The notes: generated from the sequence alone by a model not told the origin. Numbered from the stretch's first letter, positions 34,243 to 43,371 are shown. The stretch: DNA of 64,000 bases from Sphingomonas sp. PAMC26645 (GCF_004795835.1 NZ_CP039249.1:682001-746000), one strand, 5' to 3'. Numbers and translations: made by a program.

Positions 34243-37200
34243 TCAGGCCTCCTGCGGCCGCTGGTCGTGGGGCGGATGGCCGCCGTCACGGTTGTCGTCA
34301 CGGTTGCCGTCGTGGTCGGGCACTTGGTCGCGGTCTTGCCCCGAGCCAGCCTTGTCCTGCTTGAAGACGCGCTTCACGAGCAGGAAGAACAGCGGCACGA
34401 AGAAGATCGCGAGGACGGTCGCGGACAGCATACCGCCGACCACCGCCCAGCCGATCGCGTTCTGGCCGCCGGCGCCGGCACCGCTCGACAATGCGAGCGG
34501 CAACACGCCGAAGATGAACGCGAACGACGTCATCAGGATCGGGCGAAGGCGAAGCTTGGCCGCCTCGACCGCGGCATCGGCCGCGTTCATCCCGTCGCCC
34601 ATCTTCTCCTCAGCGAACTCCACGATCAGGATCGCGTTCTTCGCCGCCACACCGATCGTCGTGATCAGCCCGACCTGGAGATAGATGTCGTTGTTCAGCC
34701 CGAAGATCATCGCCGCGCCGACCGCGCCGAGGACACCGAGCGGCACCACCAGCAGGACGGCGATCGGGATCGACCAGCTTTCATACAACGCCGCGAGGCA
34801 GAGGAACACGATCAGCAGCGACAGCGCATAGACCGTGGTCGACTGGCCGCCCGACAGGTTTTCCTCGTAGCTGAGGCCGGTCCACTCATAGCCGATGCCG
34901 GGTGGCAGCTTGGCCGCCATCTCCTCCATCGCCTTGATCGCGGTGCCGCTGCTGACGCCCGGCGCCGGCGAGCCCATGATCTCGAACGAGGCTACACCGT
35001 TGTACCGTTCGAGTCGCGATGGCCCGTAGTTCCAGCTTGTCGTCGAGAAGGACGAGAACGGCGCCATCGCGTTGCTCGTCGTGCCGCGGACGTAGAAGTT
35101 GCCGAGGTCGGCGGGCGTCGTGCGGAACGGTGCGTCGGCCTGCACGAACACCTTCTTCACGCGACCGCGGTCGATGAAGTCGTTGATGTACGCGCCACCG
35201 AACGCGGTGCTGACGGTGGTGTTGATGTCCTGCTGGCTGAGGCCGAGTGCCCCCGCCTGCGCCTGGTCGACGTTCAGTTTCAGCTGAGGCGCATCCTCAA
35301 GGCCGTTCGGACGGACCTGCATCAGGCGCTTGTCCTGGCTGGCCATGCCGAGCAGCATGTTGCGCGCTTCGAGCAGTTTCTCGTGACCGACGCCGGCATT
35401 GTCCTTCAGCATGAAGTCGAAGCCGTTGGCGTTGCCCAGTTCCTGCACGGCGGGCGGCACGAAGCCGATCACCATGCCGGCCCGGATCCCGGCGAGCGCC
35501 TGGTTGGCACGGGCGGCAACCGCGGCGACGCTGTTCTCCTTGCCGCTACGATCTTCCCAAGGCTTCAGCTGGATGAAGGCGATGCCGACATTCTGGCCCT
35601 GGCCGACGAAGCCGAAGCCGCTGATCGTGAAGATGCCCGCGGTGTTGGCCTTCTCGTCGATCATGAAGTGATCGCGGACCTTGTCCATCGTCCGGGCGGT
35701 CTCCTCCATCGGCGTACCCGACGGCATCGAGACCTGTGCGAACATCACGCCCTGATCTTCCTCGGGAAGGAAGCCCGATGGCAGGCGGACGAAGATGAAG
35801 GCCATCGCGACGACGATCACGGCATAGACCAGCATCGTGCGGACCCAGCCCTTCTCGACGCGGCGCAGGCCGTTGCCATACTTGCCGACGCCCTTGTCGA
35901 AGGTGCGATTGAACCAGCCGAAGAAGCCCTTCTTCTCGCCGTGACCTTCCTTGGCAGGCTTCAGGATCGTCGCGCAGAGCGCGGGCGTCAGGATCAACGC
36001 GACCAGCACCGAAAGCGCCATCGACGACACGATGGTGATCGAGAACTGGCGGAAGATCACGCCGGTCGAGCCGCTGAAGAACGCCATCGGCAGGAACACC
36101 GCCGACAGCACGAGACCGATGCCGACCAGCGCGCCGCTGATCTCGTCCATCGACTTCTTGGCGGCTTCCTTCGGGCTTAGCCCTTCCTCCTGAATTAGGC
36201 GCTCGACGTTCTCGACGACGACGATCGCGTCATCGACGAGCAGACCGATCGCCAGCACCATGCCGAACAAGGTCAGCGTGTTGATCGTGAACCCCGCGAC
36301 CTGAAGCACGGCGAGCGAGCCGAGCAACACGACCGGGACCGCGATCGTCGGGATCAGCGTGGCGCGGAAATTCTGGAGGAACAGGAACATCACCAGGAAG
36401 ACGAGGACGATGGCCTCGATCAGCGTGTGGATGACCTGCTCGACCGACAGCCGCACGAACGTCGAGTTGTCGATCGGGAACGCGACCTTGACGTCGGGCG
36501 GGAACTGCTTGGCGATCCGGTTGACCTCGGCCTTGACCAGCTTGACGGTATCGAGCGCGTTCGCACCCGGTGCCAGCTTCACGCCGAAGCCTGCCGCCTG
36601 CTTGCCGTTATAGCGTGCCTGGAAGCTGTAATTCTCCGAACCCATTTCGACGCGGGCGACGTCCGACAGGCGCACGGTCGCGCCGCTGGTCGCCGAGCGG
36701 ACGATGATCGCGCGGAACTGCTCAGGCGTCTGGAGGCGCGACTGTGCGGTCACGGTGGCGTTGAGCGACTGGCCCTTCACGGCAGGCAGACTGCCGACTT
36801 GCCCCGCCGAGACCTGTGCGTTCTGTGCGGTCAGGGCGGAGGTGATGTCGGTGACGGTAACGCCGAGGTTCGACATCTTGAAGGGGTCGACCCAGATCCG
36901 CATCGAATATTGTGCGCCGAACACCTGCGTGTCGCCGACGCCCTTGATCCGGCTGAGCGGATCCTGGAGTTTCGAGGCGATCATGTCGCCGAGATCGACC
37001 TGGTCGTGGTCGCCGTTTTCCGAATAGGCGGCGATGATGAGCAGGAAGTTGGCGGTCGCCTTGGTCACGCGAAGGCCGGCCTGCTGCACTTCCTGCGGCA
37101 GGAGCGGAGTCGCCTGTTGCAGCTTGTTCTGCACCTGGACCTGCGCGATGTCGGGGTCGGTGCCCTGCTCGAAGGTGAGCGTGATCGCGAGGTTGCCCGA

Positions 37201-37452
37201 GCCGTCCGAGGTCGAGGCGAAGAAGCGAAGGTTGTCGATGCCCTTCATCTGCTGCTCGATGATCTGCGTCGTCGTGTTCTCGAGCGTCTGTGCGTCGGCG
37301 CCCGGATAGGACGTCGCGACCGTCACCTTGGGGGCGGCGATCTCAGGGAACTGCGCGATCGGCAGCGACCGGATCGCGAGGATGCCGGCCAGCATCAGGA
37401 TGATGGCGATGACCCACGCGAAGATGGGTCGATCGATGAAATAGCGTGACAT
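34243..37452 (-). CDS. RND efflux pump permease (AcrB/MexB, HAE1 family)
   Basis: A 1069-residue proton-driven multidrug exporter of the inner membrane. It has 12 transmembrane segments, two large periplasmic loops, the proton-relay acidic pair in LLVDDAIVVVENVERL, and the HAE1 pattern FFQNFRATLIPTIAVPVVLLG (here FLQNFRATL). The C-terminus is extended by a charged Asp/Arg/Gln/His-rich tail. It begins 6 nt after the adaptor stop, consistent with one operon under control of the divergent TetR regulator. Confidence 0.96.
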   Translation of the reverse strand: MSRYFIDRPIFAWVIAIILMLAGILAIRSLPIAQFPEIAAPKVTVATSYPGADAQTLENTTTQIIEQQMKGIDNLRFFASTSDGSGNLAITLTFEQGTDPDIAQVQVQNKLQQATPLLPQEVQQAGLRVTKATANFLLIIAAYSENGDHDQVDLGDMIASKLQDPLSRIKGVGDTQVFGAQYSMRIWVDPFKMSNLGVTVTDITSALTAQNAQVSAGQVGSLPAVKGQSLNATVTAQSRLQTPEQFRAIIVRSATSGATVRLSDVARVEMGSENYSFQARYNGKQAAGFGVKLAPGANALDTVKLVKAEVNRIAKQFPPDVKVAFPIDNSTFVRLSVEQVIHTLIEAIVLVFLVMFLFLQNFRATLIPTIAVPVVLLGSLAVLQVAGFTINTLTLFGMVLAIGLLVDDAIVVVENVERLIQEEGLSPKEAAKKSMDEISGALVGIGLVLSAVFLPMAFFSGSTGVIFRQFSITIVSSMALSVLVALILTPALCATILKPAKEGHGEKKGFFGWFNRTFDKGVGKYGNGLRRVEKGWVRTMLVYAVIVVAMAFIFVRLPSGFLPEEDQGVMFAQVSMPSGTPMEETARTMDKVRDHFMIDEKANTAGIFTISGFGFVGQGQNVGIAFIQLKPWEDRSGKENSVAAVAARANQALAGIRAGMVIGFVPPAVQELGNANGFDFMLKDNAGVGHEKLLEARNMLLGMASQDKRLMQVRPNGLEDAPQLKLNVDQAQAGALGLSQQDINTTVSTAFGGAYINDFIDRGRVKKVFVQADAPFRTTPADLGNFYVRGTTSNAMAPFSSFSTTSWNYGPSRLERYNGVASFEIMGSPAPGVSSGTAIKAMEEMAAKLPPGIGYEWTGLSYEENLSGGQSTTVYALSLLIVFLCLAALYESWSIPIAVLLVVPLGVLGAVGAAMIFGLNNDIYLQVGLITTIGVAAKNAILIVEFAEEKMGDGMNAADAAVEAAKLRLRPILMTSFAFIFGVLPLALSSGAGAGGQNAIGWAVVGGMLSATVLAIFFVPLFFLLVKRVFKQDKAGSGQDRDQVPDHDGNRDDNRDGGHPPHDQRPQEA

Positions 37453-37458
37453 GGGCGG

Positions 37459-38685
37459 TTACTTCCCGGCCTGCGCGGAACTGTTGCTGGTCGCACCGGA
37501 CGCGTCGCCGCCTCCGGGTGCAGCGCCGGGCGCGCCAGCGGGCTTGGCGACCTGCTGCGGGGCGGCAGGCTTGACGGTCGAACCCGGGCGCAGATTGAGC
37601 AGACCCTCGACGATCAGCTTGTCACCGGGCTTCAGGCCGCTGGTGACGATCCACTTGTCGCCGATCACGCGATCGGTGGTGACATTACGCTGCTCGACCT
37701 TGTTCTGCGCGTTGACGACCAGAGCGGTCGCACCGCCGCGCGGATCGCGCGTGATGCCGGCGGTGGGCGCCATGATCGCCTGGCGACGCGTACCCTCGAC
37801 GAGCTTCGCACGGACGTACATGCCCGGCAGCAACAGGCCGTTGGGGTTCGGGAAGCTCGCGCGCAACGTCACCGCGCCGGTGGTCTGGTCGACCGTGACT
37901 TCGGCGAACTGCAGGCGGCCCTCGATCGGATAGGTCGTGCCGTTCGGCAGGATCAGCTGGACGCGCGCGCTGCCGTCGCCGCGGGTCACGCCGCCGCTTG
38001 CCATCGCCTGCTTGAGATCGAGCAGCTGCGCTGCCGACTGGACGACGTCGACATAGACGGTGTTGGTGCGCTGGATCGTCGCGAGCGGATCGGTCTGGCC
38101 GGTCTGGACCAGCGCGCCGACGGTCACGAGCGACCGGCCGATGCGACCGGAGATCGGTGCCTTGATCCGCGTGAAGCCGAGGTTGACGCGCGCCGACTGG
38201 ACCGCCGCCTGCTGCGCTGCAACATTGGCGCGAGCCTGCTGTGCGGAAGCATTTGCGTTGTCTGCTTCCTGCTTGCTGACTGCGTTCAGCTGCACGAGCT
38301 GGCCGTAACGCTGCGCCTGCAGGCGGGTCGCGTTGATCTGCGACTGGGCCGCGCCGAGCTGGCCCTGCGCGCTGGCGAGCGCCGCGCGGTAGGGGGCGTC
38401 CTCGATCGCGTAGAGGACCTGGCCCTTGCTGACCATCGCGCCCTCGGTGAACAGGCGATCGCGGACCACGCCGCTGACCTGCGGACGGACTTCCGAGGTC
38501 TCTACCGCGGCGATACGACCGGGAAGCTCGGAGGTGAGCACGACCGCTTCCTCGCCGACGGTGACGACGCCGACGGTCGGTGTGGGCGGAGGCGGCGGAG
38601 CCTGCTCCTTGCCGCAAGCCGACAGCAGGGCGAGCGCGAAGAGCGCCACCGATCCCTTGAGGTTCAATTGCTGCATGTTAAGCAT
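37459..38685 (-). CDS. RND efflux periplasmic adaptor subunit (AcrA/MexA family)
   Basis: A 408-residue membrane-fusion protein linking pump and outer-membrane channel. The lipobox (LLSAC) is followed by a lipoyl-like half, a long alpha-hairpin (ALASAQGQLGAAQSQINATRLQAQRYGQL...ANVAAQQAAVQSARVNL) and the second lipoyl half (GFTRIKAPISGRIGRSLVTVGALV), then beta-barrel and MP domains. The C-terminus is Pro/Ala/Gly-rich. ATG 38685 or 38676 may be the start; upstream codons belong to the operator region. It is the first gene of the efflux operon. Confidence 0.94.
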   Translation of the reverse strand: MLNMQQLNLKGSVALFALALLSACGKEQAPPPPPTPTVGVVTVGEEAVVLTSELPGRIAAVETSEVRPQVSGVVRDRLFTEGAMVSKGQVLYAIEDAPYRAALASAQGQLGAAQSQINATRLQAQRYGQLVQLNAVSKQEADNANASAQQARANVAAQQAAVQSARVNLGFTRIKAPISGRIGRSLVTVGALVQTGQTDPLATIQRTNTVYVDVVQSAAQLLDLKQAMASGGVTRGDGSARVQLILPNGTTYPIEGRLQFAEVTVDQTTGAVTLRASFPNPNGLLLPGMYVRAKLVEGTRRQAIMAPTAGITRDPRGGATALVVNAQNKVEQRNVTTDRVIGDKWIVTSGLKPGDKLIVEGLLNLRPGSTVKPAAPQQVAKPAGAPGAAPGGGDASGATSNSSAQAGK

Positions 38686-38712
38686 CCCGACGTCCGTGCA
38701 GATTAGGTTCAC

Positions 38713-38732
38713 CGGAATGAACGTTCATTCCG
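38713..38732. promoter_or_regulatory. Perfect 20-bp palindrome, probable TetR operator
   Basis: CGGAATGAACGTTCATTCCG is an exact palindrome midway between the divergent adaptor and TetR genes, 28 nt before the adaptor ATG. It lies directly downstream of the candidate -10 of the efflux promoter, so bound repressor would block transcription start. AATGAACGTTCATT-type symmetrical sites are typical TetR-family operators. Confidence 0.8.
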
Positions 38733-38741
38733 CTTGCTTGC

Positions 38742-38770
38742 CCGCTAGGATTGTGCGAGCGGCCGGTCAA
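38742..38770 (-). promoter_or_regulatory. Promoter candidate for the RND efflux operon
   Basis: On the minus strand TTGACC (38770-38765), a 17-nt spacer and TAGCGG (38747-38742) precede the palindromic operator by 9 nt. The -35 box is strong; the -10 is weak. Confidence 0.45.
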
Positions 38771-38790
38771 CCTAAAAACGCGTCGGGAAC

Positions 38791-39381
38791 ATGGTTTTGA
38801 GTGCAGTGCAGCATGAAATGGGAAGTCGGGAGCGTATCGTCTCGTCGGCCCGTCATCTGTTTGCGACACAAGGGTTTCATCAAACCCCGATGTCCGAACT
38901 GGCCGTGGCGGCGGGTGTCTCCGTCGGCCAGATCTATCGCCTGTTCACCGGCAAGAACGCGGTGATCCAGGCGATCGTGATGGAGGATGCAGCGGCCAAG
39001 ATGGGCGAGCTGCAGACGATGAACGACTCGGTCAAATCGGAGCGGTTCTCGATCGAGGAAGGGTTCGTCGAACTGGCGCGGCGTGCCCTGTCGAAGGGCG
39101 ACGAAGCGCTGTCGTTCGAAATCATGGCGGAGGCGCACCGCAACGCCGACGTTGCGGACACGATCGCCGACCTGTGCCGCGATTTCCGGCGGATGATCCG
39201 CGAACTCGCCTGCGTCGCCAATCCGAACTTGCAGGAGAACGAACTGGAGGGGGCGGAGGAGCTGATCCTCGCCTTCATGTTCGGGCTGGGCCACCGGACT
39301 TTGTCGCGGCCGCGGTTGTCGGAGGATGAAACGGCGCGGTTGACGGGACGGATGATCCTGGCGGCGGTGCGCGCGATCTGA
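38791..39381 (+). CDS. TetR/AcrR family transcriptional repressor of the efflux operon
   Basis: A 196-residue TetR regulator. The HTH is RERIVSSARHLFATQGFHQTPMSELAVAAGVSVGQIYRLFTGKNAVIQAI, followed by an all-helical ligand domain. It diverges from the RND adaptor gene across a 105-nt region holding a 20-bp palindrome, the standard arrangement of AcrR/TtgR-type local repressors. ATG 38791 and ATG 38818 (MGSRERIV) are both plausible starts. The ligand is not predictable, though efflux substrates are the usual inducers. Confidence 0.92.
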   Translation: MVLSAVQHEMGSRERIVSSARHLFATQGFHQTPMSELAVAAGVSVGQIYRLFTGKNAVIQAIVMEDAAAKMGELQTMNDSVKSERFSIEEGFVELARRALSKGDEALSFEIMAEAHRNADVADTIADLCRDFRRMIRELACVANPNLQENELEGAEELILAFMFGLGHRTLSRPRLSEDETARLTGRMILAAVRAI

Positions 39382-39384
39382 AAT

Positions 39385-39512
39385 AATCCTCCCCCGCCAG
39401 GGGGAGGTGTCTGGCACTTGACAGACGGAGGGGGAGGTAAGGGAAAACCCTTGTTGCGTGTGCCTCCCCCTCCGCCGCCTACGGCGCCACCTCCCCCTGG
39501 CGGGGGAGGACT
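39385..39512. repeat. Family F composite palindromic repeat (long copy, opposite orientation)
   Basis: The outer hairpins TCCTCCCCCGCCAGGGGGAGG and CCTCCCCCTGGCGGGGGAGGA flank GTGTCTGGCACTTGACAGAC, GGAGGGGGAGGT and CGCCGCCTACGGCGCCA modules, the same modules as at 22009-22134 in reverse order. It fills the gap between the convergent tetR-type gene and the sensory module. Confidence 0.85.
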
Positions 39513-39518
39513 AGAAGG

Positions 39519-40550
39519 TTAGCGTACCGCCGCGCGGAGGGTGGCGCGGACGCCGGTGTGGGTCGGGTCGTATTCGACGATCGTTTGCAGGCTTTGTGCC
39601 ATTGCGCGGATCAGCTTCGTGCCGAGGCCGGTGCCGCGCGGGACGGCGTCTTTGGGAATGCCGCAGCCATCGTCTTCGACCGCGAGCAGGAAGACGTCGT
39701 CGTCGATCCGGCGCAGCGCCACGCGGACTTCGCCGCCGCCGGTCGGGTAGGCGTATTTGCACGCGTTGGTGACGAGTTCGGTGACGATCACGCCGAGCGA
39801 TACCGCGCGGTCGGTGGGTAGGCGGATCGGCTCGGCGGCGAGGCTCAAGGCGCGGGGAAGCGCCTCGGTCGACCAGGTCTCGGCGAGTTCGTCGACCAGC
39901 GCACCGAGATATTCCTGCATGTCGACGCTCTCGACATCGTTGCTGGTGTAAAGCCGTCGGTGGACCTGCGCGATCGCCTGGATGCGGCGCTGCGTATCTT
40001 CGAGCGCTTCTCGCGCGGACGGATCGGTCAGCGCGGTCGCCTGGAGTCGGACCATCGCCGAGACGAGTTGCAGCGAGTTGGCGACGCGGTGGTTCACCTC
40101 GCCGAGCAACGCCTCGAGCCGTGCGTTGCTGGCGCGGAGATCGGCCTCGGCGGACGCCTTCTCCTGTTCGAGCAGGGCGCGTGCGCGGACCTGTTCGAAG
40201 GACGCAGCGAGCAGGTCGAAGAAATCGTCTCCGACCGTCTTCACCACGTAATCGGCGGCACCGGCCTTCAGCGCGGCGACCGCGATGCGGCCTTCCTCTG
40301 AGCCGGTGACGTACACGACTGGGGGCGGATCGGGCAGGCGGCGGAGTGCTTCGAGGGTTTCGAGGCCGTCCATGCCGGGCATGTAATGGTCGACCGCGAT
40401 CAGGTCGAAGCGTTCGGCGGCGGCTTTCACGACACCCTCGGCCCCCGTCTCGGCAACGGTCATCCGGTAGCCGCGGCGTTCGAGCGCACGCGCCGCCAGC
40501 CGCCGGATGCCGGCGTCGTCGTCGATGTAGAGGACGCGCGTTTCGCTCAC
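39519..40550 (-). CDS. REC - HWE/HisKA_2 hybrid sensor kinase
   Basis: A 343-residue protein. The N-terminal receiver (MSETRVLYIDDDAG, phospho-acceptor Asp54) is followed by a coiled stretch and a HisKA_2/HWE-type dimerisation segment with His154 in LGEVNHRVANSLQLVSAMVRLQ and a HATPase (VIVTELVTNACKYAYP, DDGCGIPKDAVPRGTGLGTKLI). There is no transmembrane segment. It is the last gene of the three-gene module and its start overlaps the stop of the single-domain receiver gene. HisKA_2 kinases often feed general-stress PhyR-type pathways. Confidence 0.9.
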   Translation of the reverse strand: MSETRVLYIDDDAGIRRLAARALERRGYRMTVAETGAEGVVKAAAERFDLIAVDHYMPGMDGLETLEALRRLPDPPPVVYVTGSEEGRIAVAALKAGAADYVVKTVGDDFFDLLAASFEQVRARALLEQEKASAEADLRASNARLEALLGEVNHRVANSLQLVSAMVRLQATALTDPSAREALEDTQRRIQAIAQVHRRLYTSNDVESVDMQEYLGALVDELAETWSTEALPRALSLAAEPIRLPTDRAVSLGVIVTELVTNACKYAYPTGGGEVRVALRRIDDDVFLLAVEDDGCGIPKDAVPRGTGLGTKLIRAMAQSLQTIVEYDPTHTGVRATLRAAVR

Positions 40551-40987
40551 TCGGCTTCGGGAACCTGGATCACCGACAGGAACAGCCCGAGCTGGCGGAT
40601 CGCCTGCGCGAAACTCTCATAGTTCACCGGCTTGGTGATGTAGACGTTGCAGCCGAGATCGTAGCAGCGCTCGATCTCGACCTTGTCGTCGGTGGTGGTG
40701 AGCACGACGACTGGCGTGCGCTTGAGCGGGCTGCCCTCCGCCTTGATCCGGGCCAGGATGTCGGTGCCGCTCATGTCGGGGAGGTTCAAGTCGAGCAGGA
40801 TCATCGCCGGGCCGCTCTTCGCGGGGCCATCGGCGGCGTTGAACAGGAAGTCGAGCGCAGTGGTGCCGTCGGTGAAGTGACGGATATCGTTCAGGATTCC
40901 GGCGCGGCGGATGTTCTTCTCGATGAGGCGGGCATGGCCCTCGTCATCCTCGATCATCACGATACCGACGGTCTTGTGATCGTTCAT
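40547..40987 (-). CDS. Single-domain response regulator (Rcp1/CheY-like)
   Basis: A 146-residue stand-alone receiver. Acidic pocket Glu13-Asp14-Asp15 (MIEDDEGHAR), phospho-acceptor Asp66 (MILLDLNLPDMSG), Thr96-98 (LTTTDD) and Lys119 (ITKPVNYE) are present. NLPDMSG and YITKPVNYESFAQAIRQL resemble Rcp1-type partners of bacteriophytochromes. It overlaps both flanking kinase genes by 4 nt (ATGA in each case), so it is likely the phosphate shuttle between them. Confidence 0.94.
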   Translation of the reverse strand: MNDHKTVGIVMIEDDEGHARLIEKNIRRAGILNDIRHFTDGTTALDFLFNAADGPAKSGPAMILLDLNLPDMSGTDILARIKAEGSPLKRTPVVVLTTTDDKVEIERCYDLGCNVYITKPVNYESFAQAIRQLGLFLSVIQVPEAE

Positions 40988-42489
40988 GCTGCGTCCTGGA
41001 TGGTCATGTGGGTCGGCAGGTTGAGCCGGAAGGTCGCGCCGTCGCCGAGCGTCGACTGTACGTCGATCGTGCCGCCCAGACGATAGGCGAGCGCGCGGAC
41101 ATGCGCGAGTCCGATGCCTTCGCCCGGCTGGTCCTGCGCGCCCGAGCGGCGAAACAGGTCGAACACGCGCTGGTGATCGCGCGGATCGATGCCGCGGCCA
41201 TTGTCGACCACCGACAGGATGACGCGGCCGCGTTCGGTATGGCCCTTGACCGTGATTTCGCCGGGGCGGCCCGGTTTAAGGTATTTGGTGGCGTTCTCGA
41301 TCAGGTTCGACAGGATCTGTTCGAGCGCGAGGCGATCGGTGACGATTCCCGGCATCGGCCGCTCGACGCGCACCACCGCACCGCGATCGTCGACGATGTG
41401 CTGCATCGCGCCGAGGATCGTGTCGACGAGCTGCGCAGGGTCGATATGCTCGGGCGCGATCGTCCGGCGGCCTTCGCGTGCGAGTTTCAGGATGGCGTTG
41501 ATCAGCCGGTCCATCTTCTGCGTCGAGGTGCGGATGAAGCCGATCGCCTCGGGCAGGTCTTCGCGCGCCGCCAGCCGTGCGTCTTCGGTGAGGACGTGCG
41601 GTGCCTCGGCTTCGGCACGGTCGACCAGCTCGGCAAGCGGGACCGCGGCGGCGGCGAGTTCGGCGGTGAAGCCCATCACGTTGACGAGCGGCGAGCGCAG
41701 GTCGTGGCTGACGATATAGGCGAAGCGCTGAATCTCTTCGTTCGCGCGGCTGAGGTCGGCGGTACGTTCGGCGACCTGTTCCTCGAGCGTCTCGTTGAGG
41801 GTGCGCAGGCTGTCGCGCGACGCGGCGAGGTCGGCGGTGTAGCGGCGGATCAGCAGGACCGCGAGGATCGCGACGATCAGCAGCAGCGCTGCGGCCAACC
41901 CGGCGACCGAGAGGAACAGCGCGCTAATGCGTTCCTGTCGTTCGGTGCGGATCGCGAGCAGGCGGACTTCGTCGGCAGCCATCGCCTGGGTGCGGTAGCG
42001 GATGCCACGCATCAACGGGACGCTGGCGTCGACCGCGAACCGGCGCTGCGCTTCGGCGATTCGACCTGAGGCGACCAAGGTCATCGATTGCGTCCGGAGC
42101 GCGCGCAACTGGACGAAGCGCGGCTCGATCAGGTCGAGGCGGGCACCCTGCCGCGGATTGTCGCGGGTCAGATGGCGCAGCTTGCGGATCGACGGGACGA
42201 GGTTGCCCGCGCTCCGGGCATAGGCGGTGGCGAACAGCGGTTTGCCGGCCAGGATATAGCCGCGCCGCGCCGTCTCGGATTGCTCCATCTGGATCTGAAG
42301 CGTGGCGATTGCCTGGCGAACGTCCTGCGTGTGGAGGATCTCGGCGGTGTAGGTGCGGTTGCGGACGGTGATCCAGCCGATTGCGATCGCGGCGGCGGCT
42401 AGCGCGATGAAGCCGAGCGTCATGAACGCGACCAGCCAACGTGCGACTCGCCCTTCCGAAGAGGGCAGTTTCAGGCGTACGCGAACCAT
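40984..42489 (-). CDS. CHASE3-domain membrane sensor histidine kinase
   Basis: A 501-residue kinase. Transmembrane helices near residues 18-42 and 189-214 flank a CHASE3-like periplasmic helical domain, then a coiled coil (RDSLRTLNETLEEQVAERTADL) leads to the HisKA box with His262 (FAYIVSHDLRSPLVNV) and the ATPase (NLIENATKYLKPG, DNGRGIDPRDHQRVFDLFRR, GEGIGLAHVRAL). It is first of the module; its stop overlaps the start of the receiver gene. The signal is unknown. The first codon is ATG 42489, with no strong upstream ribosome site visible. Confidence 0.92.
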   Translation of the reverse strand: MVRVRLKLPSSEGRVARWLVAFMTLGFIALAAAAIAIGWITVRNRTYTAEILHTQDVRQAIATLQIQMEQSETARRGYILAGKPLFATAYARSAGNLVPSIRKLRHLTRDNPRQGARLDLIEPRFVQLRALRTQSMTLVASGRIAEAQRRFAVDASVPLMRGIRYRTQAMAADEVRLLAIRTERQERISALFLSVAGLAAALLLIVAILAVLLIRRYTADLAASRDSLRTLNETLEEQVAERTADLSRANEEIQRFAYIVSHDLRSPLVNVMGFTAELAAAAVPLAELVDRAEAEAPHVLTEDARLAAREDLPEAIGFIRTSTQKMDRLINAILKLAREGRRTIAPEHIDPAQLVDTILGAMQHIVDDRGAVVRVERPMPGIVTDRLALEQILSNLIENATKYLKPGRPGEITVKGHTERGRVILSVVDNGRGIDPRDHQRVFDLFRRSGAQDQPGEGIGLAHVRALAYRLGGTIDVQSTLGDGATFRLNLPTHMTIQDAA

Positions 42490-42564
42490 AGGACGGGCGG
42501 TGTAGGCTGGCGGATGTCGTTACGCCAGCGATACTGCCGCGTCCGCCAGCGTGACGATATTGAT

Positions 42565-43353
42565 TTAGAGCAGCAGGTCCTGCGCGCTGGCCTTACCGAC
42601 GCGGCCACCGCCGCTGCGCCGGTCCATCTCGTGGTTGGCGGTGAAGCGGATGTCGGGATCGCGATCGGTCATGAACGCCATCAGCGTCTCGTGATCGAGC
42701 TCGGACCATTCCTTGCCGCGATCGGGGCCGTAGCGGACACGGGGGATGAGCCCCGGATCACGCGACCATTCGAGCAGTTGCGCAAGGCTCGCCTCGTTGA
42801 GCATGTCGCGCAGGTGGAACGCGGTGACGTATGCGTCCGGGAACGCGCGGTGTGCTGGCAGGCCGCGCTCGTGCTCCATGCCGTGCGGCTTGCGCCAGTA
42901 GCGCAGCACCTGGTTCGAGAAGCTCGGCGAGTCGGGCCAGAGCCGCAGCGCGCACTTCCACGTGCAGATCCACTCGGCGTCGCGGGTCAGCGCGGGAGTG
43001 CAGAATTTCTGCTCGAAATCCGCCCGGTGCGCGGCGAGTGCGAGCCGGCGTGGCCACGGGTCGAGCACCTGGCGGGCGCAGTCATGCCAATACGGCGCGT
43101 CGGCGACATGCTCGTCGAGGATGTGGTGGATCGCCTGCGTCACCGGCGGGATCAGCCGGCCGGGATTGACGAGCAGGCTGCCGCCTTCGCCGTAGATCTC
43201 CCAGCGACCATCCTCACCGAGCGCGACATCCTGCCAGCCGATCTCGCAGACGCCGTGCGCGGGCGGGGCCGAACCGGTGGTCTCGAGGTCGACGACCCGG
43301 ATCATCTGCGGTTGGGGTTTGGGCTTGGGATAGGGGGGCGCCATGCCCGCCAT
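42565..43353 (-). CDS. 3'-5' exonuclease, DnaQ/exodeoxyribonuclease X-like
   Basis: A 262-residue DEDDh exonuclease. Exo I is VVDLETTG (Asp, Glu), Exo II is in LAAHRADFEQKF, and Exo III is HRAFPDAYVTAFHL with the catalytic His and Asp. The C-terminal 90 residues (LIPRVRYGPDRGKEWSELDHETLMAFM) are typical of the exodeoxyribonuclease X-like group, which excises nucleotides from DNA ends during repair. It precedes the kinase genes by 75 nt and follows the PH-domain gene closely. ATG 43353 or 43344 may be the start. Confidence 0.88.
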   Translation of the reverse strand: MAGMAPPYPKPKPQPQMIRVVDLETTGSAPPAHGVCEIGWQDVALGEDGRWEIYGEGGSLLVNPGRLIPPVTQAIHHILDEHVADAPYWHDCARQVLDPWPRRLALAAHRADFEQKFCTPALTRDAEWICTWKCALRLWPDSPSFSNQVLRYWRKPHGMEHERGLPAHRAFPDAYVTAFHLRDMLNEASLAQLLEWSRDPGLIPRVRYGPDRGKEWSELDHETLMAFMTDRDPDIRFTANHEMDRRSGGGRVGKASAQDLLL

Positions 43354-43371
43354 GTGGGGACAAAAGCGCGC

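Noticed and set aside
34267..36180. 637-residue open frame antisense to the RND pump gene
   Set aside because: It is rich in Arg, His, Asp and Glu with no domain motifs and lies wholly opposite a clear HAE1 permease; it is a high-GC shadow.
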